From assembly GCA_030700225.1 (NCBI GenBank), contig JAUYJT010000043.1, positions 1-64,000 on the forward strand: 64,000 nt of DNA, written 5' to 3'. Source of the stretch: Candidatus Nanopelagicales bacterium (GTDB lineage Bacteria > Actinomycetota > Actinomycetes > S36-B12 > GCA-2699445). The position numbers and the translations under genes are program-made. Shown here one piece after another: positions 60,871 through 64,000 of the stretch. Under the pieces are notes generated by a model. That model was given only the letters and a program-made list of their open reading frames with translations, was not told where the DNA came from and made no database searches. Each line of letters begins with the position of its first letter. The stretch's first letter is position 1.

Positions 60871-62037
60871 TTAGCTCGGGGGGAGGGCGCGGCCGGAGCC
60901 TCCCTTGCTGCTCGCGAGCTCGCGTACGTCGACCTTGACGATCTGCTCCGTGAGCGAGGCGACGCGCGCTAGCACCCCCAACACCCGGGCGGTAGCGAAT
61001 GGCGACGCGTGCTTCTTCTGCCCGAACGAGAATGTCTCGAAGCTGCGGAAGCAGGATCGCGGTGCGCAGCGGCCGGTCGTGGGATCGAGGTTGTAGGCGA
61101 TGACGCAGGCCGCCAGTTGCGCCACCGCCTGCGTTCGCGCCTCCGGGGCCGATGGGGGCAGCCACGATAGCGGGTAGCGGCCGACAGCATCCAGAACGGT
61201 GACCGAGTTGTACCAATTCAGCGGCCACTTAGCCTGCTTGAAGTGGCGTCCGTGGCCGAACATGTACGGTCGTCTCGCCCCCCGTTCAAGCCAGGCGGCG
61301 AGTAGCGATCCGACGGCCGCGTCAATGGAATCATTTTGGCCGTCGCGGTGGTCCGGATCGAGCCCAAGCTCAGCCAGCGTCGGCTCCGGAATGTCGGAGA
61401 GCGCTCGCAGCGCTTCGGCGGTCACCTGGGGGCACATGTCTGCCTTGCGCCCGGGGCCGCGAAACCCGGATTCGGGGTCTGGCAGGCATGGCCAAGCCTG
61501 GCCCTGCTCGGTCGCGGTCATGTCGGAGAGCATCTGCCCGGAAGCGCGGCGCACGCGCGGATCAGATCCGAGTCCGAATCGCGCCAGGACCCCGGTGATC
61601 GCGTGCGTGTCGCACAGGAGGGACGTCCAATGGACACCCGGCAACCGGGGGGAGTCCAGTCGGGCGCAGAACCGGCCGTCATCGTCCTGGTGGGAAGCCA
61701 TCGCCTCCAGCGTCGGGGCGAGGCGTGGATCGTCATCCGCGCCAAGGCCCATGTCCGCAAGCAGACTCAGCAGGTTCGGTAGGAACGCCGGCGCGTCGTG
61801 GCCGGAGATTCTGCCGGGCGCGTACCAATCGCCGATCCGGTGCAGAAGGTTCTCGGTGGCCGGATCGGCCAACGTCGCGGCGTGAGCTGCGGCGACTCTC
61901 TCGTCGGTGAGGGGCAGACCGCAAACTGCGGTGAGCGTGTGCCAGGTCGCGGCCGGCTCATCGCCGGAAAGCAACCAGGGCACGGGGTCAGCTCCGATAA
62001 GCCGCTCGCGTATTGACGCCGGGAATGGCTCAGCCAT
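60871..62037 (-). CDS. Terpene-cyclase-like (squalene/prenyltransferase toroid) protein
   Basis: 388 residues from ATG 62037; a longer frame up to 62232 exists but its first 65 residues look non-coding, and no Shine-Dalgarno is clear for either. Repeated helical pairs of the squalene-cyclase/prenyltransferase toroid: FLPNLLSLLADMGLGADDDPRLAPTLEAM, SHQDDDGRFCARLDSPRLPG, HAITGVLARFGLGSDPRVRRA. HGRHFKQAKWPLNWYNSVTVLDAVGRYP is near 270. No DxDD (class II cyclase) motif is obvious, so cyclase activity is doubtful. Similar small proteins in actinomycetes have no assigned role. Confidence 0.8.
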   Translation of the reverse strand: MAEPFPASIRERLIGADPVPWLLSGDEPAATWHTLTAVCGLPLTDERVAAAHAATLADPATENLLHRIGDWYAPGRISGHDAPAFLPNLLSLLADMGLGADDDPRLAPTLEAMASHQDDDGRFCARLDSPRLPGVHWTSLLCDTHAITGVLARFGLGSDPRVRRASGQMLSDMTATEQGQAWPCLPDPESGFRGPGRKADMCPQVTAEALRALSDIPEPTLAELGLDPDHRDGQNDSIDAAVGSLLAAWLERGARRPYMFGHGRHFKQAKWPLNWYNSVTVLDAVGRYPLSWLPPSAPEARTQAVAQLAACVIAYNLDPTTGRCAPRSCFRSFETFSFGQKKHASPFATARVLGVLARVASLTEQIVKVDVRELASSKGGSGRALPPS

Positions 62038-62107
62038 GTTGACACCGTACGCGCGCAGCCGTTCACGCCAACTTGCCGGACAGCGCCGGATGGCAGTGAC
62101 GGCACCA

Positions 62108-62791
62108 TCAGCACGCGGAGCCGGTCCGCGAAGCACGTACCAGAGCGGCCACCGCGTCGAGGCCGTGGACACTCCCGCTGGTTCTGGGGAGGAGCAGCGT
62201 TCTGACGCCGATGGCCGCCGCGCCCGAATCATCGCGGAAGCTGTCGCCGACCATCAGCGCATCTTCGGGCTCGACGTCGATGCGATCGAGAGCGAGCTCG
62301 AAGATGGCGGGCCCTGGCTTCACGATTCCGTGCTCACCGGAGATGATCTCGGCGTCGAGGAACCGCTGAATGCCGGTTCGCACGAGGACGGGGCGGATAT
62401 CGATTCCCGCGTTGGAGACCAGTGCCGTTCTGATACCGAGCGCCTTCAGCTCGGTGAGCATCGGGATCGAGTCGTCGTATGCGGTCCACGCGTCGGTGAT
62501 TGTCTCGTAGAGAGCTTGGACAGTTCTTGGATCAAGCTCGGGGTAGCGGTGGTCCATCAGCCGTCCGAATACCTCGCGATGCCCTTCGGCCGAGATGTCT
62601 CGCTCGTTGTCGGGATCGAACTCGCTGGCGTGGCCCCACACTCGAGCGAGGAATGCGGTGAGGCCCTCGCGCTGGGGGCCGTCCACGCTCGAACCCGACG
62701 CGGCTTCGGCCAGCGCGAGCCACCTGTCAGGGTCGCCTTGGTCAACCAAGGTCGAGTGGAGATCAAAGAGGACACCCTGGATTGGTCGCAT
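62108..62791 (-). CDS. HAD-superfamily hydrolase with altered DxD motif
   Basis: 227 residues. HAD fold with cap type C1: motif I is FDLHSTLV (DLH in place of DxD), motif II TALVSNAG, motif III KPGPAIFELAL, motif IV VGDSFRDDSGAA. The nucleophile Asp is kept but the general acid/base Asp is His, so it may not be an ordinary phosphatase. TAGGCT on the reverse strand, 7 nt before the ATG (62799-62804), suggests a leaderless transcript. Confidence 0.88.
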   Translation of the reverse strand: MRPIQGVLFDLHSTLVDQGDPDRWLALAEAASGSSVDGPQREGLTAFLARVWGHASEFDPDNERDISAEGHREVFGRLMDHRYPELDPRTVQALYETITDAWTAYDDSIPMLTELKALGIRTALVSNAGIDIRPVLVRTGIQRFLDAEIISGEHGIVKPGPAIFELALDRIDVEPEDALMVGDSFRDDSGAAAIGVRTLLLPRTSGSVHGLDAVAALVRASRTGSAC

Positions 62792-62836
62792 TCCGTCGAG
62801 CCTAGTGACTTCGCGGATGCGGGGGAGCTCGCGCGA

Positions 62837-63397
62837 CTAGGTGGCTCGCAGCGTGGCCAGTGCCCTGCTCCATGCGACTACCTGGTCGAGCATGGCTGCG
62901 AGCGACTTGGCGTGGTGGTCAGCGGGGCGAACTTGGGTTGGCGTCTCGAAGTCCGTGAAGATCGAGAACGACACCTGCGCGCGGACATCGGCCATCTGGA
63001 GCTCACCGGCAATCAGTCGGAGGTGCTCGACGGCACGGGTCCCTCCGGCGGAGCCGTAGCTGACGAAGCCGACCGCCTTGTTGTTCCACTCCGCGTAGAT
63101 GTAGTCCAGAGCGTTCTTCAAGGCGCCGGACGTCGAGTGGTTGTACTCCGGAGTCACGATCACGAAGCCGTCGAACGAGCCGATCTTCTCCGCCCAGCGC
63201 TTGGTGTGATCGTGCTCGTACCGGCCCATGCCGGCGGGGTACCGCTCATCAAGCAGTGGGAGATCGAAATCGGAGATGTCGACGATCTCGAACTCGGCGT
63301 CGCTCCTGTCGGCAGCCTGCGTCAGCACCCATTCGGCGACGCTCAGCGCTTTACGGCCCGGCCGTGTGCTGCCGACCAGGATCCCGATTCTCGTCAT
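62837..63397 (-). CDS. NADPH-dependent FMN reductase
   Basis: 186 residues, flavodoxin-like. FMN phosphate loop GSTRPGRKALSVAEWV, TPEYNHSTSGALKNALDYIY and GFVSYGSAGGTRAVEHLR are the NADPH_dep_FMN_red motifs. It reduces FMN, quinones or azo compounds. Good Shine-Dalgarno GGGAGGG before the ATG and a promoter TTGACA-16-TACTAT. Divergent from the marR gene, which probably controls it. Confidence 0.93.
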   Translation of the reverse strand: MTRIGILVGSTRPGRKALSVAEWVLTQAADRSDAEFEIVDISDFDLPLLDERYPAGMGRYEHDHTKRWAEKIGSFDGFVIVTPEYNHSTSGALKNALDYIYAEWNNKAVGFVSYGSAGGTRAVEHLRLIAGELQMADVRAQVSFSIFTDFETPTQVRPADHHAKSLAAMLDQVVAWSRALATLRAT

Positions 63398-63410
63398 TTG
63401 CCCTCCCGGA

Positions 63411-63468
63411 TACTTGTCTCGTCAAGTAAATAGTACCCCTAGTGCTTGCTTTGTCAAACAAGTAATAT
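63411..63468. promoter_or_regulatory. Divergent promoter region with two MarR-like operators
   Basis: Reverse promoter for the FMN reductase: -35 TTGACA (63457-63452), 16 nt, -10 TACTAT (63435-63430). Site 1, TACTTG-TCTCGT-CAAGTA (63411-63428), lies over its start region. Site 2, CTTG-N10-CAAG (63445-63462), lies over the -35 and ends directly before TAATAT (63463-63468), the -10 of a leaderless marR transcript. One regulator could therefore close both promoters. Confidence 0.7.
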
Positions 63469-63474
63469 GCATCT

Positions 63475-63972
63475 ATGGCCCACGATGATCAGCCGCTGGA
63501 TCCGGACGAGGAGAGGTTCTTCCGCGCCCTGGCCCATCTCATCAGCTCACTGCCGAAGGCGTTGGATGCGGACTTGCAGCGAGATCAACACCTGCCGCTC
63601 GTCAACTACGCATGCCTCATGCACCTGTCGGAGTCGCCCGGACGAATGTTGCGCATGAGCGATCTGGCCGCCCGCTGCGATCTTTCGGTGAGCGGCATGA
63701 CGAGGGTCGTTTCGCGGCTTGAACACGCGGGGCTGGTGCGGCGGGCTCGTTGCGACCAGGATGCGCGTGGCGCCAACGCCGTGCTCACCGACGCGGGGAT
63801 GGCGAGGCTGCGGGAGGCCTATCCGGCTCATCTGAAGAGCGTTCGCCGCCGAGTTGTGGACCATTTCGAGGGGCAGGATCTTTCCAGAATGGCGGAGTCG
63901 CTGGAGGCCGTGCTGGAGTCATGCGGCTCGGCGGGGAAGGCCGGGGAAGCAGAGTCGTACAAGACGCGCTAG
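63475..63972 (+). CDS. MarR-family transcriptional regulator
   Basis: 165 residues. Winged helix-turn-helix: LRMSDLAARCDLSVSGMTRVVSRLEHAGLVRRARCDQDARGANAVLTDAG (recognition helix SVSGMTRVVSRLE, wing RRARCDQDARG). Flanking helices form the dimer. It likely represses itself and the divergent FMN reductase until a small molecule or oxidant binds; Cys residues in the wing region (RRARC) could be redox-sensitive, which is inference. ATG 63475, apparently leaderless. Confidence 0.92.
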   Translation: MAHDDQPLDPDEERFFRALAHLISSLPKALDADLQRDQHLPLVNYACLMHLSESPGRMLRMSDLAARCDLSVSGMTRVVSRLEHAGLVRRARCDQDARGANAVLTDAGMARLREAYPAHLKSVRRRVVDHFEGQDLSRMAESLEAVLESCGSAGKAGEAESYKTR

Positions 63973-64000
63973 AAGATGTACGATTGTCGCATGGCAACGA

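Noticed and set aside
60871-62232. Longer 453-codon form of the toroid gene
   Set aside because: The first 65 codons lie mostly antisense to the HAD 3' end and read like shadow sequence; the family-like part begins near 62037.

Overview
The window is high-GC DNA with GTG and TTG starts, 4-nt stop/start overlaps, actinobacterial -10 boxes (TANNNT) placed 6-7 nt before start codons, ThyX in place of ThyA, clgR, DUF3046 next to recA-recX, and a 5'-CGAACNNNNGTTCG LexA box. The chain rpsO-pnp-M16 peptidase-dapB ... thyX ... dapA-rnj-ftsK-rimO-pgsA-cinA ... clgR-PAC2-DUF3046-recA-recX is the conserved gene order of Actinomycetota. I cannot name a genus. I saw no tRNA, rRNA or CRISPR array.

Layout. 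1-1.74 kb is a mobile-element scar: the right end of an ISL3-type element sits inside a GAF-GGDEF gene, followed by a palindromic repeat and an IS5-type transposase remnant. 1.74-32.7 kb is the housekeeping backbone, interrupted by a cell-wall/glycerol block (PBP, glpD, AGPS-like oxidase) and by a copper/thiol module (copA-copZ-csoR divergent from a glutaredoxin-like protein, a CcdA-like protein and a membrane-anchored redoxin). 32.7-36.9 kb carries small metabolic and transport genes, a structured leader before a 47-codon ORF and a glycine-rich RRM protein. 36.98-38.40 kb is a complete-looking IS with duplicated end repeats. 38.4-49.7 kb has a sugar porter, fumC, envelope enzymes (NodB deacetylase, L,D-transpeptidase, FUSC protein), an orphan adenine methylase, a subtilase and a yibE/F gene broken by one in-frame TAG.

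49.8-56.6 kb is the most interesting block: five same-strand genes with two DtxR/IdeR-like iron boxes. The first gene encodes an 858-aa single-chain enzyme with adenylation, carrier and acyltransferase-3 membrane domains. It overlaps by ATGA a holo-ACP-synthase-type phosphopantetheinyl transferase, which is followed by an FbpA-FbpB-FbpC ferric-iron importer. I infer an iron-responsive envelope-acylation or small-siderophore-like system with its own activating enzyme.

56.7-64 kb has a coiled-coil membrane protein, a sugar-lactone oxidase, a class-C serine hydrolase lipoprotein, a convergent pair of terpene-cyclase-like (alpha/alpha toroid) genes of which one is decayed, a HAD protein with an altered motif, and a divergent FMN reductase/MarR pair with visible operators. 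The last bases (an ATG at 63991) may start another gene that leaves the window.

A roughly 80-100 bp palindromic repeat occurs three times (1266-1364, 27033-27112, 58779-58876), always between genes.
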